In this document: one piece after another, positions 1 through 11,300 of the stretch
Layout of the letters: each line of letters starts with the position of its first letter
Position numbering within the stretch: the first letter of the stretch is position 1
Assembly (NCBI GenBank): GCA_963732925.1
Contig: CAVTBJ010000009.1
Coordinates: 62,001 to 126,000, forward strand
Direction: 5' to 3'
Length of the DNA stretch: 64,000 bases
Source: DASZRZ01 sp963732925
GTDB taxonomy: Bacteria > Acidobacteriota > Terriglobia > Terriglobales > Acidobacteriaceae
Translations under genes and position numbers: made by a program
The notes under the pieces: model-generated
What the model saw: only the letters and a program-made list of their open reading frames with translations
What the model was told of the DNA's origin: nothing
Databases searched by the model: none

Positions 1-132
1 TCGCTCTCATACAAGATTCTCGACTGGCGCTTCCTCCCTTCCCTCGGTCGCGCCCGCTCGGGATGGCACTGTCGGATGATCGCCTTCGTTCTCTTGCTAA
101 AATCAAACCTTCCCGCACGCCATGGAGGTCCC

Positions 133-1473
133 TTGCGCAAGCTTGCCGTAGCTGCTGTCTTCCTGCTCGCGTCGTTGCTTACCTCCACCCCTTCCCTGCT
201 GGCGATGGAGCGGCAGCCGAACTCTGACTACCGGGCGCGGCGGGAGGCGCTGGCCAAAGAAGCGGAGTCGGACATTGTGCTGGTGTTTGCCTCGCTGGAA
301 GACCCCGAAGGGCTCATACCGTTTCATCAGGACGAGAATTACTACTACCTGACAGGGCTCGACGATCCCGGCGGCGCGGTACTGGTGACGGGTTCCGGCG
401 AGGGACATGGATACACGGAGATCCTGTTTCTCCCGGCGCGCGATCGCGCCGAGGAGCGATGGACCGGTCCCAAGATCGGTCCGGACAGCCCGGACGTGAA
501 GCAGAAGACAGGCTTCGACCGGGTTTTGCCGCTCGACCAGTTGCCCAAGGTGTTGATGGGAATGACTGCGCGGGGGGGAGCGCGAGCCAGTGGTGCGGCT
601 GACCGGCCCACCGTTTATGTAAACCAGAACGCCGACACCATGGGACCACTGGCCTGGTTGCAGCGCACCGGAGCACTGGTTGCGGCGGAAACGCAGAGCG
701 CCGACTCTCTGCTGACGCACCTGCGCATGGTAAAAGATGCGGGCGAGGTTGCGCTGATTCGCAAAGCGGTCCAGGCCTCCATGGCAGCCCACGTGGCGGC
801 GATGAAGGCGATGCATCCCGGAGTCACGGAGCGGGAAATTGGGGCGCTGATGCAGTACGAATTTGTGAAACGCGGCTGCGAAGGACCGGGGTATCCGCTG
901 ATCGTGGGCGCGGGGGCAAACTCCACGGTACTGCACTACTCGGAAGACTCCGGCACGGTGCAGGATGGGGATGTGGTAGTGATCGACGTGGGATGCACGT
1001 ACTCCCACTACATCGCTGACATAACGCGGACTCTGCCGGCCAACGGCAAGTTCACTCCCCGGCAGCGGGAGATCTACAACATCGTGCTGGGAGCGCAGAA
1101 CGCCGCCATCGACCGCTTCCGGGCGGGCAAGTCGACGCTGGGACGGGAGGGCGCTTATTCCCTCTTTGACGCCGCCTACGACTACATCAATACCCATGGC
1201 AAGGACCGCGAGGGCAGGCCGTTGGGGCAGTACTTTATCCACGGGCTAGGTCACCATGTGGGACTGAACGTCCACGACCCGGCCGAAGCCGGCCACACCC
1301 TGGACCCGGGGATGATATTTACCATCGAACCAGGGATTTACATTCCGGAGGAGAAGATTGGGGTGCGCATTGAGGACATGTTCTACGTCGCCCCGGACGG
1401 CAGCCTGGTGGAACTGACCAAGGACCTGCCCCGCACGCCTGACGAAATCGAACAGACCATGTCTGGCAAGTAG
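133..1473 (+). CDS. Exported Xaa-Pro aminopeptidase (M24B)
   Basis: Metallopeptidase that removes the N-terminal residue from peptides with proline in second position. The N-terminal creatinase/prolidase-like domain is followed by the M24 'pita-bread' domain. All five metal ligands can be seen: Asp in VIDVG (about residue 284), Asp in ADITRT (about 295), His in HGLGHHVG (about 372), Glu in TIEPG (about 397) and Glu in RIEDM (about 413). I chose the TTG at 133: a GGAGG lies four bases upstream, and this start gives a clean signal peptide (RKLAVAAVFLLASLL, cleavage near LLA). An in-frame ATG at 76 would add 19 residues before the signal. Export to the periplasm is inferred from that peptide; the typical cytoplasmic PepP has none. 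Function is secure at family level. Confidence 0.9.
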   Translation: MRKLAVAAVFLLASLLTSTPSLLAMERQPNSDYRARREALAKEAESDIVLVFASLEDPEGLIPFHQDENYYYLTGLDDPGGAVLVTGSGEGHGYTEILFLPARDRAEERWTGPKIGPDSPDVKQKTGFDRVLPLDQLPKVLMGMTARGGARASGAADRPTVYVNQNADTMGPLAWLQRTGALVAAETQSADSLLTHLRMVKDAGEVALIRKAVQASMAAHVAAMKAMHPGVTEREIGALMQYEFVKRGCEGPGYPLIVGAGANSTVLHYSEDSGTVQDGDVVVIDVGCTYSHYIADITRTLPANGKFTPRQREIYNIVLGAQNAAIDRFRAGKSTLGREGAYSLFDAAYDYINTHGKDREGRPLGQYFIHGLGHHVGLNVHDPAEAGHTLDPGMIFTIEPGIYIPEEKIGVRIEDMFYVAPDGSLVELTKDLPRTPDEIEQTMSGK

Positions 1474-1552
1474 AGGCCGCTGGACATTCGTTACCGCCCG
1501 AAAACCACTTTCGTGGGGACCGGCGAGAGCCTGTTTTGGTATTCTGTAGGCG

Positions 1553-1714
1553 ATGTTCCTCCTATACGGCATTCTGCTGATTTCTACCTTGGCCCTGTTA
1601 TGCTCCGCCGGGGCGTGTTACTTTTGCGTCAGGCGGCATCTGCGCAGGGCAGAAGTCGCTCTTCGCGGGCAACTGACGGAAATGGAACGCGAAAGCGAAG
1701 CGGTCACCGCCTGA
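1553..1714 (+). CDS. Small single-pass membrane protein, unknown
   Basis: A 53-residue reading frame starting MFLLYGILLISTLALL. It has one N-terminal membrane segment (about residues 2-24, containing two cysteines), then a basic, charged amphipathic tail (RRHLRRAEVALRGQLTEMER) ending before TGA. This topology is typical of small anchor proteins with a cytoplasmic helix. It sits between the aminopeptidase and bioY on the same strand, and is followed by two hairpins. I recognise no family. Coding status rests on the hydrophobic/charged pattern only, so a chance frame is possible. Confidence 0.5.
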   Translation: MFLLYGILLISTLALLCSAGACYFCVRRHLRRAEVALRGQLTEMERESEAVTA

Positions 1715-1779
1715 AAGTTCGGGTGCAAGTCCAACTTCACAGCGTTGCAGAAGAGTCAGGATGAGTACCTCAGCGGTGG

Positions 1780-1831
1780 CGTAGGCCTTCAGGCCTACGT
1801 TGAAGTGCCCGGTTCTAAAGTGCGACTTTAG
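1780..1831. repeat. Two adjacent intergenic hairpins upstream of bioY
   Basis: First hairpin: CGTAGGCC / GGCCTACG (1780-1787 and 1792-1799) around a TTCA loop. Second hairpin: CTAAAGT / ACTTTAG (1815-1821 and 1825-1831) around GCG. Both stems are perfect. The elements resemble short palindromic intergenic repeats; related GCCTTCA/TGAAGGC cores occur elsewhere in this window. They could also stop transcription entering bioY, but no T-run follows. Confidence 0.6.
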
Positions 1832-1870
1832 CCGGTTTCTGTCCAATTTAGCCCGAGACTCGAAAGACCC

Positions 1871-2458
1871 ATGGCCAAAACAACAGCCCGAAGTGCCGTT
1901 CTCCCCTTTCTGTATGGTTCCGTGGCTCGGAATTTTTCGCTGGTGGTTGCGGCCAGCCTTTTCATGGCCGTCTGCGCGCGGATTTCCGTGCCGCTGCCCT
2001 TTACTCCGATTCCGCTGACGCTGGGAAATTTTGCCGTTCTGCTGATCGGACTGGTCCTGGGAGGCCAGAGGGGAATGGCCGCCATGCTGCTTTACCTGGC
2101 GGAGGGCGCCGCCGGCCTGCCGGTGTTCAGTCCCGCCGGGCCGGGAGGGCTGGCGCAACTGCTAGGTCCGACTGGAGGCTACCTGATGGCATATCCCGCG
2201 GCGGCGTTTGCGGCCGGGTGGATTGCCGGGCGCTGGCGGCGGGCTTTTTCGAAGCTGGCGCTGGCCGCCCTGGCGGGGGAGATTGTGCTGTTCACCGGGG
2301 GCGTGGCCTGGCTGATGGCGCTGACGCATGCTCCGCTGGCGCAAGCGGCGTGGTTCGGGCTGTATCCATTCCTGTTTGCGGAGGTGATCAAGGTGCTGTC
2401 TGCCGCCGAGCTCGCCACCCGGCTTCCCCGATTCTCGCGCGACGGTTCCGCAAGTTAG
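1871..2458 (+). CDS. bioY: BioY biotin transporter substrate-binding subunit
   Basis: S-component of the ECF-type biotin uptake system in the inner membrane. The 195-residue protein is almost entirely hydrophobic, with about six membrane segments. It carries the family signatures ARISVPLPFTPIPLTLGNFAVLL (N-terminal third; quoted here as PLPFTPIPLTLGNF) and GPTGGYLMAYP in the middle. Length is normal for BioY. No ECF ATPase (BioM) or BioN gene is adjacent, so it either works alone, as some BioY proteins can, or borrows a shared energy module. Biotin supply fits the nearby acyl-CoA carboxylase, but that link is inference. The start ATG has no strong ribosome site. Confidence 0.93.
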   Translation: MAKTTARSAVLPFLYGSVARNFSLVVAASLFMAVCARISVPLPFTPIPLTLGNFAVLLIGLVLGGQRGMAAMLLYLAEGAAGLPVFSPAGPGGLAQLLGPTGGYLMAYPAAAFAAGWIAGRWRRAFSKLALAALAGEIVLFTGGVAWLMALTHAPLAQAAWFGLYPFLFAEVIKVLSAAELATRLPRFSRDGSAS

Positions 2459-2554
2459 CCGTTACAATTGCCGGTGGCGAATGCCCCGGAGGGTCCGCAA
2501 GACCCGCCAGGTTGCAAACGAGAAGAGGAGAAGCCTGCCCCGCGCAGCCAACCC

Positions 2555-3409
2555 ATGTCCAGCACTGCCGCAGCTCAGACTCGCACCATTACCGTGGCCC
2601 ACAGCCCGGATTCCGACGACGCATTCATGTTCTATGGATTGGCGACCAACAAGGTCCGCGTGCCGGGCCTGAAATTCGATCACACGCTGTGCGACATTGA
2701 AACCCTGAACCAGAAGGCGCAGCACGGGGTCTACGACCTGACGGCGATCTCCTTCCACGCCTATCCCTACATTCAGGACAAGTATGTTCTGCTCTCCAGT
2801 GGAGGCAGCGTAGGGGATGGTTACGGCCCCATGATCGTCTCGCAACGGGCGCTCAGCCTGGCCGACCTGAAGCAGGTACGGATCGCGGTTCCGGGGACGC
2901 TGACGACGGCGTACCTGGCTCTGAAGCTGTTTGCTCCAGAGGCGCACTTCGAAGTGGTGCCATTCGACCAGATCATTCCCCGGCTGCTGGAGGGCAAGTA
3001 CGAAGCCGGACTGATTATCCACGAAGGCCAGCTCACGTATTCCCGCTCCGGCCTATACCGGGTGCTGGACCTGGGCAAGTGGTGGCGCGACCAGCATGGG
3101 CTGCCGTTGCCGCTGGGCGGAAATGCCATTCGCCGCGATCTCGGGCAGGAGCTGATCGTGCGGGTGGCGGCGGCGCTGCGGGAAAGCATCCAGTACGCAC
3201 TGGACAATCGGGCGGAAGCGCTGGAGTATGCCATGCAGTTTGCCCGCGATCTGGATACCTCGTCAGCGGACAAGTTTGTGGGCATGTACGTGAACGAGCG
3301 CACCCTGGACTACGGAGATGATGGCCGCGAAGCCGTGCGCCTGCTGCTGAACCTGGGACATCGCCAGGGCATTATTCCCCACCAGCCGCGGGTGGAGTTT
3401 GCGGCCTGA
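2555..3409 (+). CDS. mqnD: 1,4-dihydroxy-6-naphthoate synthase MqnD
   Basis: Enzyme of the futalosine pathway to menaquinone, converting cyclic dehypoxanthine futalosine to 1,4-dihydroxy-6-naphthoate. The protein has a periplasmic-binding-protein-like fold. The start motif HSPDSDDAFMFYGL (residues 16-29) and the later GVYDLTAISFHAYPYI and GNAIRRDLG stretches are typical of MqnD rather than MqnA. I chose ATG 2555 (284 residues, family-typical length) over the longer in-frame start at 2468, whose extra 29 residues are Pro/Glu-rich and unlike the family. No other mqn genes are in the window. The pathway assignment implies menaquinone-based respiration. Confidence 0.9.
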   Translation: MSSTAAAQTRTITVAHSPDSDDAFMFYGLATNKVRVPGLKFDHTLCDIETLNQKAQHGVYDLTAISFHAYPYIQDKYVLLSSGGSVGDGYGPMIVSQRALSLADLKQVRIAVPGTLTTAYLALKLFAPEAHFEVVPFDQIIPRLLEGKYEAGLIIHEGQLTYSRSGLYRVLDLGKWWRDQHGLPLPLGGNAIRRDLGQELIVRVAAALRESIQYALDNRAEALEYAMQFARDLDTSSADKFVGMYVNERTLDYGDDGREAVRLLLNLGHRQGIIPHQPRVEFAA

Positions 3410-3515
3410 GGGTTCACGGCGCGAGGTTCCAGCTGGCGGATTGCCGGCGAGAAACAGGACACCCAATTCGACATGCTCGAGAGCCTGCTTCCCGCCACTT
3501 CAGGCAACACTCTTT

Positions 3516-3603
3516 GGGATCCTTCGTTACGCTCAGGATGACCCGGGTGGATGAACGACGCTGAAGAGCGTTCTTGTCATCTTGAGCAAGGTGAAAGATC
3601 CCC
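3516..3603. repeat. Imperfect inverted repeat with GGATCCTTCG...CTCAGGATGAC arms
   Basis: The left arm (3516-3542, starting GGGATCCTTCG and ending CTCAGGATGAC) and the right arm (3576-3603, starting GTCATCTTGAG and ending AAAGATCCCC) are imperfect reverse complements of about 27 bases separated by 33 bases. Similar mobile-looking intergenic palindromes are frequent in acidobacterial genomes (general knowledge, not searched here). A single related arm occurs at 52461-52487. It lies between mqnD and the carboxyltransferase. Confidence 0.65.
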
Positions 3604-3747
3604 ATGCATTCCGATCAAGCAGCGCGGAGTGCAGGCTTTTTGCACCGGAATAGCTTGTCGAGAAAAAGGGATGTACGCGGCTGGACGCACAATTTGCCCA
3701 TTCGCGGCTTGACGGCTGAGCGCTGACTGCGGAATGCTGAAGGAAAC

Positions 3748-5456
3748 ATGGCCGAATCCACCGCTCCCACCGACCCCTCCGTCCTGCAAACCAAGGTAGA
3801 CGCCACTTCGGTTCGCTTTGAGAAAAACATGCGCGCCATGGCGGACCTGGTTGCGGAGTTCCACAACGAAGAGGAACAGAATCCTGCAGGGTGGGGGGAG
3901 CAAGGCGGTCGGAATCACAACACGCCAAGGGCAGACTGACGGCCCGGGAACGCATCGCCTTGCTGCTCGATCCGGAGACGCAGTTTTTCGAGCTCGGAGT
4001 CTACGCCGCTCACGGCATGTACGAGGAATGGGGCGGCGCTCCATCGGCGGGAGTGATTACCGGGCTGGGACGGATCCACAGCCGGCTGGTCGATGCTGAT
4101 CGTGAACGACGCCACGGTGAAGGCCGGCGCTTCTTTCCCATGACCAGCCAAGAAGGTAATCCGGGCGCAGACTGTCGCCATGGAGAACCGCATCCCGACG
4201 ATCTATCTGGTCGATTCCGCCGGGGTGTTTCTGCCGCTGCAGGAAGATGTCTTCCCTGATACCGACGACTTCGGCCGCGTGTTCCGCAACAACGCCCGCA
4301 TGAGCGCCATGGGCATTCCGCAGATCGCGGCCATCATGGGCATGTGCGTGGCCGGAGGCGGCTATCTGCCGGTGATGTGCGACCACATTCTGATGACCGA
4401 CGGCAGCGGCCTGTTTCTGGCGGGCCCGGCGCTGGTGCAGGCCGCCATCGGACAGAAGATCTCCGCGGAAGAGCTGGGCGGGGCGAAGATGCACTCGCGA
4501 GATTTCCGGCACCGTGGATTTCCGCGAGCCCAATGACGAGGCCTGCATCGCGCGCATTCGCTCGCTGGTCGAAAAGATCGGGCTACCGGCGGCAGTCACC
4601 GTACTGCGTGGAAAGTCGTCCCGAGGCGCCGCTGTATCCCGCGGAGGAAATCTACGGCATCTTACGAAGCCGATCCGGCGCGACCCTACGACATGAAGGA
4701 AATCCTGGCGCGCATCGTGGACGGCAGCCGCTTCGACGAGTACAAGCCGGAGTACGGCAAGACCGTGCTTTGCGGCTACGCTCGCATTGGCGGCTTTGCG
4801 GTTGGCATTGTGGCCAACCAGAAACAGCACGTGCAGCAGATCGACCAGGCGGGCAACAAGCGCATGGAATTCGGCGGCGTGATTTATACCGAGTCGGCGG
4901 AAAAGGCCGCGCGCTTCATCATGGACTGCAACCAGAACCTGATCCCGCTGGTGTTTCTGCACGACGTGAACGGCTTCATGGTGGGGCGCGATGCCGAGTG
5001 GAGCGGCATCATCAAGCGCGGGCGCGAAGATGGTGAACGCCGTCGCCAACTCCGTAGTGCCGAAGATCAGCATCATTATCGGCGGCTCGTTCGGCGCCGG
5101 ACACTACGCCATGTGCGGCAGGGCCTACGATCCGCGCTTTATGTTTGCCTGGCCCACGGCCGCGCTACGCCGTGATGGGCGGCGACCAGGCTGCGGGACG
5201 TCCTGGTGGAGATCAAGATTACGGCAACTGGAGCGCAACGGCAAGCAACTGAGCGAAGAAGAAAAGCACGAACTGTTCGAGTCGACCAAAGAAGACCTAT
5301 GACGAGCAGACCGATCCCCGCTACGGCGCGGCCCGGCTGTGGATCGACAAGATCATCGACCCGCTGGAGACCCGCGACGTGATCATCCGGGCGCTGGAGG
5401 CGGCATCGCTCAATCCCGAGGTGCCAGGATTCAACGTGGGGGTTCTGCAGACATGA
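3748..5456 (+). pseudogene. Acyl-CoA carboxylase beta (carboxyltransferase) subunit, many frame breaks
   Basis: Biotin-dependent carboxyltransferase subunit, most like methylcrotonyl-CoA carboxylase beta of leucine breakdown. Family stretches appear in sequence but in changing frames: HAKGRLTARERIALLLDP near 3925, IVNDATVKAGAFFPMT near 4100, GIPQIAAIMGMCVAGGGYLP near 4310, ISIIIGGSFGAGHYAMCGRA near 5070 and the C-terminal DPLETRDVIIRALEAA near 5360. I see about ten frame changes in 1.7 kb, some needing one base removed (near 3881, 3910, 4092) and some needing one added (near 4125). Protein similarity resumes at once after each break, which suggests recent or technical indels. The biotin carboxylase/BCCP alpha subunit is not adjacent. 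HMG-CoA lyase and a hydratase follow, supporting the leucine pathway. Confidence 0.82.
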
Positions 5457-5536
5457 GCTACCGCGGTCTGGTGTTGTGATCCGAAGAGCACTCTCCGGTG
5501 CACAAGTTCTCAGCCTCTGCGTCTCCGCGGTGAACA

Positions 5537-6410
5537 ATGGCCACTCGCATCAAACTTATCGAATGTCCCCGGGATGCCTGGCAGGCGCTGCCCGGTATTG
5601 TCCCGACTGAAACCAAGGTCGCCTATCTACGGACGCTGATCAGCGCCGGGTTCAAGCACCTTGACGCGGTGAGTTTTGTCTCGCCCAAGGCGGTGCCGCA
5701 GATGGTTGATTCAGAAGAGGTGCTGAAGCTGCTGGATCCGCCCGATGATGTCGAGATGATCGGTATTGTGGTGAACGAGAAGGGCGCGGACCGCGCCATC
5801 GCGACCGAGGCCGTGCGCACCCTGGGGTTCCCTTACTCGATCTCGCCCACGTTTCTCGAAAAGAACCAGCACCAGACGCCGGAGCAGGCGCTCGACATCC
5901 TGGAGGCAATTGCCGGAAAAGCTGACAAGGCCGGACTTGAGGTCGTGGTGTACATCTCCATGGCCTTTGGTAATCCTTACGGAGACTTCTGGGATGCGGG
6001 CGAGGTGGTGGAGGCGGTGGGCATCATTGAGCAGATGAATATCACATCGATCTCGCTGGCGGATACCGTGGGACTGGCGAAATCAGAGCTGATCGGCGAA
6101 GTTGCGGGCGTAGTGAGCCAGAAATACGATTACCTGGATATCGGAGTCCATCTGCACAGCCGCCCCGAGCAGGCAGAAGAGAAGATCGTGTCCGCCTACA
6201 ATGCAGGCGTGCGCCGCTTCGACTCGGCGATTGGCGGTCTGGGCGGCTGTCCGTTTGCTCAGGATGCGCTGGTGGGGAATATCCCGACGGAGAAGGTGCT
6301 GGAAAGTCTGAGTGCGGCTGGGCGCGGAAGCTCCGATTCGCAAGCCGCTGGATTCGGCGATCCGCATCAACGCCGGCATTGCGGCGCAGTACGGAAAGCC
6401 GGCCGAGTAA
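5537..6410 (+). CDS. Hydroxymethylglutaryl-CoA lyase (frameshift near 6330)
   Basis: Cleaves HMG-CoA to acetoacetate and acetyl-CoA, the last step of leucine degradation. It is a TIM-barrel DRE-type lyase. Visible motifs are LIECPRDAWQALPGIVPT at the N-terminus, metal-binding HLHSRPEQ (about residues 205-212) and GGLGGCPFA with the catalytic-loop cysteine (about 235-243). Near 6330 the frame changes: the natural C-terminus continues as GAEAPIRKPLDSAIRINAG in another frame and stops at 6408-6410. As sequenced, the original frame instead reads through into the downstream enoyl-CoA hydratase and gives a false fusion. Start is ATG 5537. It belongs to the block that begins with the carboxyltransferase at 3748. 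Confidence 0.88.
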
Positions 6411-6529
6411 CATGGTTGCAGAAGAAGAGGAAAATCTGCGACCACCGATTCCGAAAGGCGCCCGCTATCGTTCAGTTTTTGATCCCTGAGTATCCGTATA
6501 AATCACTGGCAGGCGACCCTGTGATTTTC

Positions 6530-7327
6530 ATGGCGGCGACAACCATGGCTTACGAAACGATTCTGCTGGAATACAACGATTCGGTTGCAACCCTGACGCT
6601 GAATCGTCCGGAGAAGCGCAACGCGCTCAGCTTTCAATTGATCGGGGAGCTGATGCGGGCGCTGGACGAGGTTGAGCAGTCACAGGCGCGGGCGTTGATC
6701 CTTACCGGCGCGGGCAAGGCGTTCTGCTCCGGAATGGACCTGGCAGAGCTCAGGAGCCTGCTGGGCAAGAGTCCCGAGCAGCACCTGGAAGACTCGTCGC
6801 ACGCAGCGCGGCTTTTTCGCCGCATCTTCGATTTTCCCAAGCCGACGATTGCGGCGGTGAACGGAGCGGCCATTGCCGGGGGCACCGGGGTTGCCACCAT
6901 GTGCGACTTCACGCTGGCGGCGCCGGAGGCAAAGTTCGGGTACACGGAGGTGCGAATCGGATTTGTGCCGGCGGTGGTTGCATCCATTCTGGTGTGGCAA
7001 GTGGGACATAAAATTGCCCGCGACCTGCTGCTGACAGGGCGGCTGTTCGGCGCGGAAGAAGCCTTGCGCCTCGGGCTGGTGAATGAAGTAGTGGCGGCCG
7101 ACAACCTGATGGGACGGGCCCGCGAGCTGGCAGGCGTCCTGCTGGAAAGCAGTCCTTCGTCGCTGCGCGCGACCAAGAAGCTGCTCGCCGGATTCCTCAA
7201 TGAGACTCTGGACGAGCAACTGGCGGAGGCCATGCGGCAGAACGCGGCGATTCGCACGACGCACGATTTCCGCGAGGGCATTACCGCCTTCCTGGAAAAG
7301 CGCAAACCGCGGTGGACGGGAAACTAA
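6530..7327 (+). CDS. Enoyl-CoA hydratase/isomerase family protein
   Basis: Crotonase-fold enzyme acting on acyl-CoA thioesters. In this context it is a candidate for methylglutaconyl-CoA hydratase, which sits between the carboxylase and HMG-CoA lyase in leucine breakdown. Signatures: LTLNRPEKRNALSF near the N-terminus, GAGKAFCSGMDL (oxyanion hole), AAVNGAAIAGGTGVATMCDF, and EVRIGFVPA. About 265 residues from ATG 6530; a second in-frame ATG at 6545 (MAYETILLEY) is an equally good start. It is in frame with HMG-CoA lyase only because of the frameshift near 6330. The substrate is inferred from the neighbours. Confidence 0.88.
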   Translation: MAATTMAYETILLEYNDSVATLTLNRPEKRNALSFQLIGELMRALDEVEQSQARALILTGAGKAFCSGMDLAELRSLLGKSPEQHLEDSSHAARLFRRIFDFPKPTIAAVNGAAIAGGTGVATMCDFTLAAPEAKFGYTEVRIGFVPAVVASILVWQVGHKIARDLLLTGRLFGAEEALRLGLVNEVVAADNLMGRARELAGVLLESSPSSLRATKKLLAGFLNETLDEQLAEAMRQNAAIRTTHDFREGITAFLEKRKPRWTGN

Positions 7328-7331
7328 GCAG

Positions 7332-7740
7332 ATGACCAGCGAGACCCGACTGCGCGTGCGCTACGCCGAGACCGACCAGATGGGCGTGGTGTACCACGCC
7401 AACTATCTCATCTGGTTTGAGGTGGGGAGGGTGGAGTTCCTGCGCCAGTTGGGGTTCGTCTACAAAGACCTTGAATTGCAGGAGGACTGCCACATTGCCG
7501 TTGTAGATGTGCGCTGCAAGTACAAAGCCCCCGCCCGCTATGACGACTGTATTCTCGTCCGCACACGCCTGCGCAGTGTGCGCGAATCGGTGATCCATTT
7601 CGATTACGAGAGTCTTGCGGGAGCCTGACGGGACCGTGCTGGCGGTCGGAGAGACAACGCACGTGGTAGTGACGGCGGAGATGAACAAGCGCGCGCTGCC
7701 GGAGAAGTACCTGCAGGCATTTCGCGGAGCGGCGGAGTAA
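7332..7740 (+). CDS. Acyl-CoA thioesterase, YbgC/4-hydroxybenzoyl type (frameshift near 7610)
   Basis: Hotdog-fold thioesterase. The motif RVRYAETDQMGVVYHANYL (residues 6-24) contains the catalytic Asp of the YbgC/4HBT family and is followed by FEVGRVEFLRQLG. The frame breaks near 7610-7620; the expected C-terminus (REPDGTVLAVGETTHVVV...RALPEKYLQAF) continues in the next frame to TAA 7738-7740, giving a normal length of about 135 residues. Start ATG 7332 lies four bases after the hydratase stop, so the genes are probably co-transcribed. It probably hydrolyses acyl-CoA; the substrate is unknown. Confidence 0.85.
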
Positions 7741-8134
7741 ATATGTTTTCTAGTTTTCCCGCTTCTCGGAGGCAATGATATGATGACTTTTGCGCACGAC
7801 CCCTCCTCGGCCTTGGCGGGCATGTGGAGTAAAGATGGGGGGGCAGTCCCATGCTTTGGTCTGCCCCACTCACTTCCCCACGGTTGAGGGCAGTTGCCGA
7901 ATCGCTCTAACATCCCACACATCTTTGGCCACCCGCGAACGTTCAGCTCCTGAACTCACATCGCGTAGAGCACCATTCCGGACCGGATACCCAAAAGCGA
8001 ACTCGCCACTCCCGCAAAGCGGAGAAGATTGTTTACACCCCTCGCGCATTTCTGCTGGCATGGAAAGACAGCGCGCCAGCATGTACTCGGGGCGCGTACA
8101 GAGAAGGAACAGTCGTCATGGCGAACCTGTACCA
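7741..8134. other. Intergenic stretch with one hairpin
   Basis: About 390 bases without a convincing gene before the MHYT kinase. The only structure seen is GGGGCAG (7840-7846) facing CTGCCCC (7861-7867), a seven-base stem with a 14-base loop. It could be a weak terminator for the thioesterase operon, but no T-run follows. An AGAAGGAAC at 8102-8110 precedes an ATG at 8118 that is out of frame with the MHYT domain; this may mark the true start if a base is wrong between 8118 and 8150. Confidence 0.4.
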
Positions 8135-11265
<3,131 letters not shown>

Positions 11266-11300
11266 GGCCGGGAGCCGCCGGGATTCGCGCGCTGCATGGT

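Noticed and set aside
103..1242. Long minus-strand open frame opposite the aminopeptidase
   Set aside because: It mirrors a clear M24 peptidase gene on the other strand; composition is Arg/His-rich and it has no domain.
1715..1870. Biotin or thiamin riboswitch upstream of bioY
   Set aside because: Only two simple hairpins were seen; no conserved riboswitch core is recognisable.
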